Shown: positions 45,515 through 54,513 of the stretch, piece by piece | Layout of the letters: each line of letters begins with the position of its first letter | Position numbering within the stretch: position 1 is the stretch's first letter | Origin: CBDBJQ01 sp965206405 | GTDB taxonomy: Bacteria > Pseudomonadota > Alphaproteobacteria > UBA8366 | DNA: 64,000 nucleotides | Assembly: GCA_965206405.1 (NCBI GenBank) | Contig: CBDBJQ010000006.1 | Coordinates: 186,001 to 250,000, forward strand | Direction: 5' to 3' | Made by a program: the position numbers and the translations under genes | Notes under the pieces: model-generated | Databases searched by the model: none | Told to the model about the DNA's origin: nothing | The model's input: the letters and a program-made list of their open reading frames with translations, nothing else

Positions 45515-46204
45515 CTAACCCTTCCGGGGCTTTCCAGCCCGTCGCAGCGTTCCCTTGAGGCGCGCGCGGCCGCTTTTGAGCATGACACGGAGTGCGCCCT
45601 CGTTGCCGCCCTTACGGCGACCGGCCGGCGCGAACGCAATGGCCAGGATCTGCGGGCGATGAGGCGAGGCGTTCAGCCATTCGCGAGCACCGCGCTGCAA
45701 AACACCGCCGTCTTCCCTACCCACACCCGTGCCGGTGATGATCTCGACACAGAGGCTGCCGCACTTCAGCTCTGCACTGAGAAACCTGTTGATCGCCCGC
45801 TGCGCATCCCGGCTGTACATGCCGTGCAGATCGAGCCTCGCATCGACCGGAACGTCACCGGCAAGAAACTCCCGGCCTTCCTTGCGCCCGAGATTGCCAA
45901 CATTGCCGGGCGCCAGGGTCGGCATCGACGGCGGCGTCTCTTCTTGTGCGGCTGGCCGCGCAACCGGCTGCGGCCTGGGCCGCGGGGTTGGGGGTGCAAC
46001 AGGCTGCAGAACAGGGCCTGTGGGTGCTGTGGGTGAGGGGACGGCCTTGGCCGGCGTCTTGGGGACCGACATCTTGGGCGAAGAAATCTTGGGTGGAGAC
46101 GTTTTGGAAGAGCGCTGTTTGGCACGGGGAAGCGGTTTGACCTCACGCATCGCCTCGCGGAACAGACCCATGTCGTCGGGGCCGGACGGACGGCGGACCG
46201 TCAT
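45515..46204 (-). CDS. Smr-domain protein
   Basis: A 229 aa protein with a Pro/Ala/Lys-rich N-terminal half (KPLPRAKQRSSKTSPPKISS, with repeated SPK/PKxS motifs) and a C-terminal Smr/MutS2 nuclease-like domain. The domain shows DARLDLHGMYSRDAQRAI (DLHG signature) and ITGTGVGREDGGVLQRGAREWL in split form (GTGVGREDGGVL). Smr domains nick DNA or RNA in several families. Its ATG overlaps the lutC stop (ATGA), so it is translated after lutC. Confidence 0.87.
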   Translation of the reverse strand: MTVRRPSGPDDMGLFREAMREVKPLPRAKQRSSKTSPPKISSPKMSVPKTPAKAVPSPTAPTGPVLQPVAPPTPRPRPQPVARPAAQEETPPSMPTLAPGNVGNLGRKEGREFLAGDVPVDARLDLHGMYSRDAQRAINRFLSAELKCGSLCVEIITGTGVGREDGGVLQRGAREWLNASPHRPQILAIAFAPAGRRKGGNEGALRVMLKSGRARLKGTLRRAGKPRKG

Positions 46205-46866
46205 GTATCCTCTACGAGAACGATCAGCAGGCGCCGCGGCCCGTGGGCGCCGAGATAGATGGTCTGGTCGATATCGCCCGTGCGCGAGGGTCCGGTGATG
46301 AAATTGACCGTCCGCGGCATGTCATCGCGCATGCGCGCAAGGGCATCCTCATAAGGTCCGACGATCCGGCTCGCCCTGAGAACGGCGATATGGGTGTCGG
46401 GAAGGAAGTTCATTCCCGCCGGATGCTCAGGCCCTGACCGCATTGCCAGGGTTCCGGTCTCGGCCACGCCGGCAAAGGCGCCGGTCAGCCCGACCTCGTC
46501 CTTGGGTGTTGCCCCACCCCGCGTTACCGACAGAGTTGGGCGACGATCCCACGGAATGTCGTTGAGATCGGGATCGAGCGACGCCTTGAACTCCGCCGGC
46601 AGGTTCTCCCCCGCCAGGTATTCCGCCACGACGTCGGGTACCCCGTCGAGGTCGGCAACACGCCGCACCGTCGCCTGCACCGCCTCCGCCTTCTCCACGA
46701 ACAGGTCAACGAGCCCCGCCGCATCAAGCGCGTTGCGCGCCGGCTCCGTGCCGCGCGGATGATCCGCGATCCGCGCCCGCAGAGCCTCCTGGGCCGCCTC
46801 CGGTAGCGCACCGCGGCCAAGACTGCCGCGGATGCGCCCGAGAATCTGCTCGCGACCCGCGCTCAT
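46201..46866 (-). CDS. lutC: LutC/YkgG-family lactate utilization protein
   Basis: A 221 aa LUD-domain protein from ATG 46866 (MSAGREQILGRIRGSLGRG). It shows SVTRGGATPKDEVGLTGAFAGVAETGTL and ITGPSRTGDIDQTIYLGAHGP in parts (GPSRTGDIDQ, YLGAHGPRRL), diagnostic of LutC. Part of the LutABC iron-sulfur complex that oxidises L-lactate to pyruvate in Bacillus and other bacteria. The start overlaps the lutB stop (ATGA). Confidence 0.93.
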   Translation of the reverse strand: MSAGREQILGRIRGSLGRGALPEAAQEALRARIADHPRGTEPARNALDAAGLVDLFVEKAEAVQATVRRVADLDGVPDVVAEYLAGENLPAEFKASLDPDLNDIPWDRRPTLSVTRGGATPKDEVGLTGAFAGVAETGTLAMRSGPEHPAGMNFLPDTHIAVLRASRIVGPYEDALARMRDDMPRTVNFITGPSRTGDIDQTIYLGAHGPRRLLIVLVEDT

Positions 46867-48326
46867 TGTCCCTGCCCCCGCCCGGCCTTTTGCCCCGCAA
46901 CACCCGCGTTGCGCCGGCCAGCCGCCCACCGGGCCTGGAAGGTTGCGCCCTCAGGCGCCGGGAAGTCGCGATGCCGGGTCCAGCCGGAGGCCAGCGGCAA
47001 CCAGCGGAACCGCCCACGTCGCCGCCCGAGACGACCAAGCAGCGACATCGCGATGCGGGTCATGGTGCCATAGAGGCGCGGGCACCGGGCCTGGAACGCC
47101 CAAACCCTGATGCCGATTCTCTCTGTCGCCGGCGCCAGACGCTGTTCGAAATCCCGCTCCCGGAACTTCCGCATGATCGCGGGCAGGGGGATCCGCATCG
47201 GACACACCTCCTCGCAACGCCCGCAAAAGGTCGAGGCGTTGGGTAGGTGGCGACCTTCCTCGAGACCGATCAAGCTCGGGGTGAGAACGGCGCCCATCGG
47301 ACCCGAATACACCCAGCCATAGGCGTGACCGCCGACCGAGCCGTAGATCGGGCAGTGGTTGAGACACGCACCGCAGCGAATGCAACTCAGGATTTCCTTT
47401 GCATCGCTCCCGAGCACGGTGCTGCGACCGTTGTCGAGGAGAACGACGTGATACTCCTTCGGCCCGTCTGTGTCCTCGGGTCGCCGCGGGCCGGTCGAGA
47501 CCGTCGTATAAGAGGAGAATTCCTGGCCCGTGGCCGAGCGCGCGAGTATCCGCAGGATCGTTGACGCATCCTCCAGCGTCGGTAGCACCTTCTCCAAACT
47601 GGCGAGCACGATGTGCACCTTCGGCATAGTCTGGGTCAGATCACCGTTGCCCTCGTTGGTGACGATGATCGAGGAGCCGGTCTCGGCGATGAGGAAGTTA
47701 GCGCCGGTGATGCCGACATCGGCATCGAGAAATTTTTGCCTAAGGACCTGCCGTGCCTCATCAAGTAGGACACGTGGCTCGTCGAGCGGGCGTGCGGGGT
47801 CGAGCTCCGTATGGCGCTCATGGAACGCCTCGCTCACCTCGCGCCGCACCACGTGAACGGCCGGTGCGATGATGTGGCTCGGCGGTTCGCCGCGCAGCTG
47901 GACGATGTACTCACCGAGATCGGTTTCGACCGGCTCGATCCCCTTTTCCTCGAAGAACCGATTCAGATCGATCTCTTCGCCGATCATGGTCTTGCCGCGA
48001 GTCACCATTCTGGCATCGACACTGCGGCAGATCTCGAGGATCGTCTGCCGCGCTTCTTCAGGCGTGTTGCACCAGTGCACATGGCCACCGCTTTCAGTGA
48101 CCTTCTGCTCGTAGTGCTCGAGGTAGAAATCGAGGTTGTCGAGAACGTGGTTCTTGATGTCCCGGGCCTCGTCGCGGAGCTGTTCGAACTCCGGCAAACC
48201 CGCGGCAGCGGTACGGCGACGCTCGGAAAAGCCGGTTTTCATCATCACGAGCGCTTCGCGCAGCGTCGGATTGTCCAGCGCCTCGCGAGCGTTCTCCTTG
48301 AACCGGGGTGTCGTCGAGGCTTCCAT
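46863..48326 (-). CDS. lutB: LutB/YkgF-family iron-sulfur lactate utilization protein
   Basis: A 487 aa protein from ATG 48326. The N-terminal LUD domain is followed by two 4Fe-4S motifs: CIRCGACLNHCPIYG (CX2CX2CX3CP) and CGRCEEVCPMRIP. It ends with a basic domain rich in Arg. The LutB family passes electrons in lactate oxidation. lutA ends four bases upstream of its start, and lutC overlaps its end. All three Lut genes are present and complete. Confidence 0.94.
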   Translation of the reverse strand: MEASTTPRFKENAREALDNPTLREALVMMKTGFSERRRTAAAGLPEFEQLRDEARDIKNHVLDNLDFYLEHYEQKVTESGGHVHWCNTPEEARQTILEICRSVDARMVTRGKTMIGEEIDLNRFFEEKGIEPVETDLGEYIVQLRGEPPSHIIAPAVHVVRREVSEAFHERHTELDPARPLDEPRVLLDEARQVLRQKFLDADVGITGANFLIAETGSSIIVTNEGNGDLTQTMPKVHIVLASLEKVLPTLEDASTILRILARSATGQEFSSYTTVSTGPRRPEDTDGPKEYHVVLLDNGRSTVLGSDAKEILSCIRCGACLNHCPIYGSVGGHAYGWVYSGPMGAVLTPSLIGLEEGRHLPNASTFCGRCEEVCPMRIPLPAIMRKFRERDFEQRLAPATERIGIRVWAFQARCPRLYGTMTRIAMSLLGRLGRRRGRFRWLPLASGWTRHRDFPAPEGATFQARWAAGRRNAGVAGQKAGRGQGQ

Positions 48327-48330
48327 GCGG

Positions 48331-49227
48331 CTAGTCCTGCGTTTGCCCCGATTGCCCGGCCGCTGATTTCTCGGCCGACAGCTTCCCACTCGCAGGCTCT
48401 CCGATCGCCGGACCCTCGGTTATACCGGCGAGAACCTCGGCGATATGACGGACCGTGATGTCCGAGCCACGCCGCTTCAGCTTGCCGGCAATGTTGAGCA
48501 GGCAGCCAACATCCCCGGCTAGCACGGTTGCAGCACCCGAGGCCTCGATGTCGTCGCACTTGTCCTCGACCATCCGGTCCGAGATGTCGGGATACTTCAC
48601 ACAGAACGTGCCACCGAAGCCGCAGCAGGCCTCGGTCGCCGCGCTCTCAGCGAGGCGCAGACCCTCAACATTGGCGAGAAGCCGGCGCGGCTGCTCGCGA
48701 ATGCCGAGTTCGCGCAGGCCCGAGCATGAATCATGATAGGTGACCGCGCCGTCAAAGCGGCTTCCGGTCTCCGTCACACCCCGAACGTCGGCCAGGAACG
48801 CCGTCAGCTCCCAGACCCGCCCGGCCATGTCGGCTGCTCGGCTGGCCAGGCTGGAATCATCGGCGAGAATTTCCGGATAGTGCTTGCGCAACATGCCGGC
48901 GCAGGATCCCGAGGGCGCCACGACATAATCGAAGCCCTCAAACGCCTCGACGACACTGGCCGCAATCGCGGCGGCATCCTTGCGATCGCCGGAATTATAG
49001 GCCGGCTGGCCACAGCAGGTCTGGAGCGCCGGCACCGTAACCCGGCAACCCGCAGCCTCGAGCAATTGCACTGCGGCGAAGCCGACTGTCGGGCGCATGA
49101 GATCGACCAGGCAGGTAACGAAAAGACCTACTTCGGGCGATCCATCCCGGTCCTGCGCCGCCATTCCCCCCGAAATTCCGGTTTCCGCCATCGCGTCCAA
49201 GACCCGTCCTACCAAGCTCTCAACCAT
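48331..49227 (-). CDS. lutA: LutA/YkgE-family (CCG-domain) lactate utilization protein
   Basis: A 298 aa protein with two CCG domains: LFVTCLVDLMRPTVGFA with LQTCCGQPAYN, and YHDSCSGLRELGI with EACCGFGGTFCVKYPDIS. These bind an iron-sulfur cluster in heterodisulfide-reductase-like proteins. A longer charged C-terminal tail (GKLSAEKSAAGQSGQTQD) is unusual. ATG 49227 is used; ATG 49191 (MAETG) is nearer the usual start and equally possible. It follows mltA by 66 bases. Confidence 0.92.
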   Translation of the reverse strand: MVESLVGRVLDAMAETGISGGMAAQDRDGSPEVGLFVTCLVDLMRPTVGFAAVQLLEAAGCRVTVPALQTCCGQPAYNSGDRKDAAAIAASVVEAFEGFDYVVAPSGSCAGMLRKHYPEILADDSSLASRAADMAGRVWELTAFLADVRGVTETGSRFDGAVTYHDSCSGLRELGIREQPRRLLANVEGLRLAESAATEACCGFGGTFCVKYPDISDRMVEDKCDDIEASGAATVLAGDVGCLLNIAGKLKRRGSDITVRHIAEVLAGITEGPAIGEPASGKLSAEKSAAGQSGQTQD

Positions 49228-49293
49228 GCCTCAGGCGCAAGCCTCCCGCAAGGTTTGCCTCCGGGCACAGCCTCCGAATAAGGCTTTGTGCCG

Positions 49294-50412
49294 CTAATAT
49301 TTCCCGCTGGCAGACTCTTGTGTGCGTGGCAGGAGGAGATGGATGCGACCGCGGCTCCGCATACGGCCGGCGCGTTCAAGAGCCGCGCTGCCATGGCCCC
49401 AGAAAACATCTCCGCGCACAGCACCCCGGATCGCGTTACCGGTATCTTGGGCAACCAGAAGCCGTTTCAGCGGCGGTGCACCTGGCCCACAGCTGCCGGG
49501 GCTGGAATCCCCCGGCTCGGCCGCATCGATCCAGATGGGCAGACCGAGTGCGACGAAACGTGGATCGATAGCGAGGCTCCGGCCCGGCGTCAGCGCAACA
49601 CCGGCGGACCCAATCGGGCCGGCGCCCGAAATCTCGCGGAAGAACACGTAGCGCGGATTCTCTGCGAACAGAGTCTGTTGTTTATCCGGATTGTCCTCCA
49701 GCCAGCGACGGATCGTGGGCCAGATCACACATTTGCGCTCCAGGGCGCCGCGCTGGATCAGAATCCGGCCGATCGACGCATAGGCGCGGCCGTTGTTGCC
49801 GGCATAACCGAGGCGCAGGGTTCCGCCATCGGAGAGCAGCACCTGCCCAGAGCCCTGGATCTGCAGAAGATAGGCATCGATCGGATCTTCCACCCACGCC
49901 AGGACCTCGGCCCGACCCGCCAGTGCGCCGGCCTGTATGGCCGCGCGATCAAGGCGGCGCGCCGCGGGATCCGGAGGCAGGGCATAGAGGGGATATCGCC
50001 AGCGATCATCGCGGTGGCGCGATCCTTTCAGCGCTGCCTCGAAATAGCCGGTGAACAGGCCTTCCGCCCCGCCAGGCCCCGCAACATGGTGGGGTTGGAA
50101 CCAGCGTTCGAAGAAGGCCTGCGCCGCCGCATCGCCGGGAGCGACATCGGCGGCGGCCCGGCAGACCGCCTGCCACCGGTCAGCCGAAAGATGCTGTTGC
50201 AGGGAGGGTGGCGCCGGCCGTCTCGAGGCTGGCGCACAGGAGGCGAGAAAAGTCTTCAGGGCGGCCGCGTGACGGTCCTCCAGCCAACCGGGCAGGGCGT
50301 CGAACGACACCGGCGCAACCGTCATAGCGCGTTGTTCGGAGGGCGGGACGCTGGCGGTGCAGGCCGCCAGAATCAGCACGAAAAAAACCGGCGTGAGCCA
50401 GCCCGCCGGCAT
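49294..50412 (-). CDS. mltA: MltA lytic murein transglycosylase lipoprotein
   Basis: A 372 aa membrane-bound lytic transglycosylase from ATG 50412. The signal MPAGWLTPVFFVLILAAC ends in a lipobox (LILAAC, Cys18). It has the MltA/3D fold: EGLFTGYFEAAL, LLQIQGSGQVLL, FFREISGAGPIGSAGVALTPGRSLAIDP in part (GPIGSAGVALTPGRS), and the catalytic Asp in LVAQDTGNAIRG and RGDVFWGHG. The open frame continues into a repetitive GTAP-rich stretch upstream that overlaps tim44 and is not part of the protein. Confidence 0.94.
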   Translation of the reverse strand: MPAGWLTPVFFVLILAACTASVPPSEQRAMTVAPVSFDALPGWLEDRHAAALKTFLASCAPASRRPAPPSLQQHLSADRWQAVCRAAADVAPGDAAAQAFFERWFQPHHVAGPGGAEGLFTGYFEAALKGSRHRDDRWRYPLYALPPDPAARRLDRAAIQAGALAGRAEVLAWVEDPIDAYLLQIQGSGQVLLSDGGTLRLGYAGNNGRAYASIGRILIQRGALERKCVIWPTIRRWLEDNPDKQQTLFAENPRYVFFREISGAGPIGSAGVALTPGRSLAIDPRFVALGLPIWIDAAEPGDSSPGSCGPGAPPLKRLLVAQDTGNAIRGAVRGDVFWGHGSAALERAGRMRSRGRIHLLLPRTQESASGKY

Positions 50413-50455
50413 GGCTATGGAAAGATGGTACGGGGTCAGCCGGCGCGGCAGCAGA

Positions 50456-51190
50456 TCAGCCGATCCTGTTTCCGCCGTCGGTTGCCACGATCTGCCAGTT
50501 AGGATTCGGTGACCCCAATCTGCGCGCAAAGGTCCAGATGTCGGTGATCGTGGTTGCGTTTTCGGGGCTGTCCCCGGGGCTGTCCCCGGGGCTGTCCCCG
50601 GTGCTGCTCTCGGCGCCCGCGCCCGTCTCATCCGCACTCCCCGGGGGGATCTGCAGACTGACGAACTGCACTGTAATGAAGGCCTCGCGGGTTCTGGTGA
50701 GTTGAGCCGCCACGATCTCCGGAGGCTCGATATCGAGCAGGGTCATCGCGCCGGCGGCACCCTCGCCTTCGCGCGCCCCGATCGCAGAATCGAAAACCGC
50801 GTAGGTGCCATCCGACAGGAGCGGGCGAAGCGTGTCCCGGTCCCCGGCCTGGAAGGCGTCGATCACCATCTGGAAGGCGGCGCGCGCACCCTCAAGAAAC
50901 TGTTCGACATCGAAGGATTCGTCCATTGCGCGGATCTGATGGATGCCCGCGCTGGCCGCCTCCTGGACCCACGGCAAATTCTCCGGGGGCGCCGGCACAT
51001 CGCCGGGCGGGGCAATCTTGCCCTCGGTCTCCTCGGTCTCCTCGACCTCGCGTGGACCCGCGGCCATGCCGAACAGGCCACCGGGACGACGCTGCTCGTC
51101 ACCGGTGCGCTTGCCGAGAACGCTGGCAAGTCTGAATATCAGGAAGGCCGCCAGCAGCCCAAACAGGATGATGTCGATAGTGAATTCCAT
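50456..51190 (-). CDS. Tim44/TimA-like membrane-associated protein
   Basis: A 244 aa Tim44-like protein. One N-terminal hydrophobic segment (IDIILFGLLAAFLIFRLASVL) is followed by a Glu/Pro-rich linker and a Tim44 C-terminal domain (FDVEQFLEGARAAFQMVIDAF; ITDIWTFARRLGSPNPNWQIVAT). The C-terminal half contains an inserted SPGD repeat (three exact 12-base copies). It is divergent from fxsA, with a 196-base gap (51191-51386). Bacterial homologues (TimA in Caulobacter) work at the inner membrane; the precise role is unclear. Confidence 0.9.
   Translation of the reverse strand: MEFTIDIILFGLLAAFLIFRLASVLGKRTGDEQRRPGGLFGMAAGPREVEETEETEGKIAPPGDVPAPPENLPWVQEAASAGIHQIRAMDESFDVEQFLEGARAAFQMVIDAFQAGDRDTLRPLLSDGTYAVFDSAIGAREGEGAAGAMTLLDIEPPEIVAAQLTRTREAFITVQFVSLQIPPGSADETGAGAESSTGDSPGDSPGDSPENATTITDIWTFARRLGSPNPNWQIVATDGGNRIG
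50564..50599. repeat. Three exact 12-base tandem copies in the tim44 gene
   Basis: GGGGCTGTCCCC is repeated at 50564-50575, 50576-50587 and 50588-50599 and is also self-complementary in each copy. On the coding strand it encodes SPGD repeats in a loop of the Tim44-like domain. The exact identity of the copies points to recent slippage. Confidence 0.95.
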
Positions 51191-51386
51191 CGCCGTGCCA
51201 TCCTTACCGCATCGCGGGTCTGATTCGACGCAATTGTCCGTGGGACTGCCACGGATTCAGCCGGGAATTCGCTTCCCGTGCGTACGGATCTCTTCGATAG
51301 ATATGCGCCAGACCGCCAAAGGGCAAGATTTTAGGCATCTTTCTACATTGCAAAAAGTGCCACAAAACACCAAATAGCGGCCAAAT

Positions 51387-51851
51387 ATGATCTTTCTCGT
51401 CATCCTTGCCGCGCTTATTGGCGTTCCTCTCCTCGAGATTGCAATCCTGATCGAGGCCGGGAGCTGGTTTGGGGTGTTTGCAACCCTCGCCGCCATCGTC
51501 CTGACAGCCGTCATCGGCACCGCGCTGGTCCGCGCCCAAGGTCTGGCGACGCTGTTTCGGTTCCGCCAGCGCGTCGAGGAAGGGGAGACGCCGGCCGAGG
51601 AGCTGATCGGCGGGCTGTGCCTCGTGATTGCCGGCGTCCTGCTCCTGGCTCCCGGTTTTATCACCGACACCATCGGCTTCACCCTGCTGATACCGCCGCT
51701 GCGCCAGCAGATCGCCGCCTACGCCTTGCGCAAGGTAGCCTTCCGGAGGTCCAGCGGGGCCCCGGGTCCCGACGGCACAGTCATCGACGGCCAGTACCGG
51801 GAAGTGAACGCCCCGCCGCTCGATCACCGCAATCGCAACGGAAAAGGCTGA
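51387..51851 (+). CDS. fxsA: FxsA-family cytoplasmic membrane protein
   Basis: A 154 aa membrane protein with four predicted hydrophobic segments, starting MIFLVILAALIGVPLLEIAI, then FATLAAIVLTAVIGTALVRAQG and LIGGLCLVIAGVLLLAPGFITDTIGF in part (LLLAPGFITDTIG), as in FxsA (suppressor of F exclusion of phage T7). A polar tail follows. The cytosolic chaperone gene secB, which commonly follows fxsA in alphaproteobacteria, is not seen in the 481 bases before dnaQ. Confidence 0.93.
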   Translation: MIFLVILAALIGVPLLEIAILIEAGSWFGVFATLAAIVLTAVIGTALVRAQGLATLFRFRQRVEEGETPAEELIGGLCLVIAGVLLLAPGFITDTIGFTLLIPPLRQQIAAYALRKVAFRRSSGAPGPDGTVIDGQYREVNAPPLDHRNRNGKG

Positions 51852-51997
51852 CTGCAGAAGCGCTAATCCCGATGCGATTCCTCGACGGAAATAGAGCTTC
51901 ACCTCATGTCATCCCTTCGGCCTCCATCGAAATCTCCATTCATATTCACGAACTATGCTCTCGCTCCGCAGCAGTATCTCTCAAGTCACGGCCGGCC

Positions 51998-52093
51998 TCA
52001 TAACACAAGCCAGATCAGGATACCGACGAGAATCCAGCAGATCACCACGATCTACCCCGTCGAAAGGTGGCGCTCCCCATTAGTGCCGGTCAT
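51998..52093 (-). pseudogene. Candidate 31-codon membrane peptide ORF with in-frame TAG
   Basis: On the minus strand ATG 52093, with AAGGAG nine bases upstream, opens MTGTNGERHLSTG, then a TAG at codon 14, then IVVICWILVGILIWLVL and TGA. The hydrophobic second half stays in the same frame as the polar start, which suggests a real small single-span peptide interrupted by one nonsense change (or translated from a downstream GTG). No family is recognised. The surrounding gap 51852-52332 holds no other gene that I can support, apart from AT-richer sequence at 52180-52260. Confidence 0.45.
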
Positions 52094-52332
52094 GGCGTAA
52101 CTCTCCTTTCCGGTAGTTGATTGCAGTCGTTTTTTCGGCGCGACAACCAGTGTAGGCGCGTCGATACTGGCGCAAAATGGCTTTTATACCAAATGGGGAA
52201 AAGCACCCCCGGAACTTCCCTGTTTCAAAGAAAATTCAGACGTATGAAGTCGCCATAATGGGGAGTCGTGAGCGGGTTTGACCCTTCATGTCCCCGAGTC
52301 GCTTGATGGCCCGGCGGCAGGTTGCCGACGCG

Positions 52333-53001
52333 CTAGTTGTTCCAGATGGGATTTTTCAGTTTTTTGACGAAGGCCGCGTGCGCCACCAGTTCCTCGGATG
52401 TCGCCGCATGCGGGCGCGGCTCCCTGTATTCCCGGGGCGCTGTGCCTTCCGCCGCCTCGGTGGCGTCGGCCCCGAGGCCGAGATCCGGCTCCCGGCCACC
52501 GCAAAGCTGGAGATAGACTTCGGCCAGAAGCTCGGCGTCCAGGAGAGCGCCGTGATAGGTACGCGCCGAATTGTCGATCCCGAACCGGCGACATAAGGCA
52601 TCGAGGTTGATCGGCACGCTACCGTATTTCTCGCGGGCCATCTGCAGCGTGTCGACTGCGCGCGAGGCAGGCAGTGTCGGTCGGCCGGCCTTCCTGAGCT
52701 CGTAGTTCAGGAACTTCATGTCGAACTCGGCGTTGTGGATGATCAAGGGCGTCTCTTTGAGAAATCCCAGCAGGGAATCCGCAATATCGGCGAAGAGAGG
52801 CTTGGTGCTCAGAACCTCCGTTGAGAGGCCGTGCACCCGAAAGGCCTCTTCTGGCATGTCACGTTCGGGATTGATGTATTCGTGCCAAACCTGGCCCGTC
52901 GGCACATGATTTTCGAGTTCAAGACAACCGATCTCGACAAGCCGGTGGCCGTCTTCCGGTTTGATCCCTGTCGTCTCCGTATCGAGAACGATTTCACGCA
53001 T
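52333..53001 (-). CDS. dnaQ: DNA polymerase III epsilon subunit (proofreading exonuclease)
   Basis: A 222 aa DEDDh 3'-5' exonuclease: Asp7 and Glu9 in DTETTG, the second Asp in IIHNAEFDMKFLN, and the His/Asp pair in YHGALLDAELLAEVYLQL. The C-terminal Pro/Glu-rich linker and a short helix (EELVAHAAFVKKLKNPIW) match the alpha-subunit tether. It follows coaE with an eight-base overlap. Confidence 0.97.
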   Translation of the reverse strand: MREIVLDTETTGIKPEDGHRLVEIGCLELENHVPTGQVWHEYINPERDMPEEAFRVHGLSTEVLSTKPLFADIADSLLGFLKETPLIIHNAEFDMKFLNYELRKAGRPTLPASRAVDTLQMAREKYGSVPINLDALCRRFGIDNSARTYHGALLDAELLAEVYLQLCGGREPDLGLGADATEAAEGTAPREYREPRPHAATSEELVAHAAFVKKLKNPIWNN

Positions 53002-53638
53002 GTCTCGCGCCTCTTCGCCGCCCAGGCTTTCGTCGTCCGGACAACTGCCCGTTACGCGCCAAGTTAATTATCCGCCGTATCTTTCTCAAGGTCGCGCGAC
53101 GGCTCTGGCCGGTGTGCAGGATAAAATCGGCGCGGCGGCGCTTTTCCGCATCCGGCATCTGCCGGGCGCGGATGTCGGCAAGCTTTTCCGGAGTCATGCC
53201 GGGGCGCTGGGTTACCCGCTGCGCCTGGATGAAATCCGGCGCCGAGACCACGATGCTGGCATCGCAGTTCCGGTCACCTCCGGTCTCGAACAGCAGCGGT
53301 ACATCGGCCGCAACGACCGGTATCCGGCGGGCGGCAGACCGCCTGAGAAAGCGGCGTTTTTCCTCTCCGACAAGCGGATGAAGAATCTTCTCGAGCCGGC
53401 GAAGCGCCTCGACATTCCCGAACACCTGGCCGCCGAGCGCCGGCCGGTCAATCGCACCATCGTCACGCAGGACTCCGGGAAAAGCAGCCTCGACAGCGGC
53501 CACGGCCTGACCGCCGGGACCGAGCAGGCGGTGCACCATGGCATCGGAATCATGCACCGGGACGCCATGGTGGCGAAGCATTCCAGCCACCGTGCTCTTG
53601 CCCATGCCGATGGAACCAGTGAGGCCGAGAATTACCAT
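52994..53638 (-). CDS. coaE: Dephospho-CoA kinase
   Basis: A 214 aa P-loop kinase for the last step of CoA synthesis. ATG 53638 gives MVILGLTGSIGMGKSTVAGM with Walker A at residues 8-15, followed by VPVHDSDAMVHRLL. The C-terminal ADFILHTGQSRRATLRKIRRI is also typical. ATG 53638 lies 20 bases downstream of the aroE stop. Confidence 0.96.
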   Translation of the reverse strand: MVILGLTGSIGMGKSTVAGMLRHHGVPVHDSDAMVHRLLGPGGQAVAAVEAAFPGVLRDDGAIDRPALGGQVFGNVEALRRLEKILHPLVGEEKRRFLRRSAARRIPVVAADVPLLFETGGDRNCDASIVVSAPDFIQAQRVTQRPGMTPEKLADIRARQMPDAEKRRRADFILHTGQSRRATLRKIRRIINLARNGQLSGRRKPGRRRGARHA

Positions 53639-53657
53639 GTGCTGGGGACTACCCTGA

Positions 53658-54500
53658 TCATGCCCCAAGGCGCTGCAGGAGCGCCTGGCGCAACGCGCCG
53701 GTCACCTCCGGATCGACGCCGAACCAGGCCCGGAAAGCCGGGCGCGCCTGGTGCAGGAGCATGCCGAGCCCGTCAACAACGGAGTTTCCCCGCCTGCGCG
53801 TAGCCGCGAGCAGACCTGTCTCCAGGGGCGAATAGACAATATCGTTGACCGCCGCTCCCAGCGGCAGGGCATCGAGCACGAGATCAAGGGGTGGATGGCC
53901 GGCCATTCCGAGATTGGTCGCGTTGATGAGAATGTCCGCGCCATCCAGGACATCGGCGCGGCGCTCCCAGTCCTCTACCGCCGCGGCCGGGAATCTCGCC
54001 GCCAGGGCCTCGGCCCGCTCCCGGGTCCTGTTCACGAGCCGGACCTCACCAGCGCCGCGATCGATCAAGGCCGCCACAACAGCGCGTGCAGCGCCACCGG
54101 CCCCGAGTACAACGGCAGCCGCACCCTCGGGCAGCGCGATGCCGGCAGCGAGAAGGTTCTCCATGAAACCAAAACCGTCGGTGTTGGAGCCGTATAGCAG
54201 GCTGCAGTCGGTCACGGTCACGGTGTTGACGGCGCCGATCCGCTGCGCGGCCGGATCGACATCGTCGCAGATCTCCAGCGCCGCCTCCTTGTGGGGCATC
54301 GTGAGATTGACGCCCCGCATGCCGAGCGCCGGCAGGGCCCGAAGCGCTTCGGACAACCTATCCGGCGGTACCGCGAAGGGAACATAAGCGCCGTCTATTC
54401 CATAGGCCTGCAGCCAGTGCCCATGAAGATGCGGCGACAGCGAATGCGCTATAGGCCAACCCATAACGCCGGCGATGCGCGCCTCTCCGCTCATGCTCAT
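53658..54500 (-). CDS. aroE: Shikimate dehydrogenase
   Basis: A 280 aa NADPH-dependent enzyme of the aromatic pathway. It starts at ATG 54500 (MSMSGEARIAGVMGWPIAHSLSP in part VMGWPIAHSLSP). The catalytic Lys is in NLTMPHKEAAL, Asp in YGSNTDGFGFMENL, and the Rossmann motif is GAGGAARAVVAAL. The 64 codons upstream in frame overlap maf and are not coding. It lies 13 bases after maf. Confidence 0.96.
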   Translation of the reverse strand: MSMSGEARIAGVMGWPIAHSLSPHLHGHWLQAYGIDGAYVPFAVPPDRLSEALRALPALGMRGVNLTMPHKEAALEICDDVDPAAQRIGAVNTVTVTDCSLLYGSNTDGFGFMENLLAAGIALPEGAAAVVLGAGGAARAVVAALIDRGAGEVRLVNRTRERAEALAARFPAAAVEDWERRADVLDGADILINATNLGMAGHPPLDLVLDALPLGAAVNDIVYSPLETGLLAATRRRGNSVVDGLGMLLHQARPAFRAWFGVDPEVTGALRQALLQRLGA

Positions 54501-54513
54501 GGCACTAGAATCC

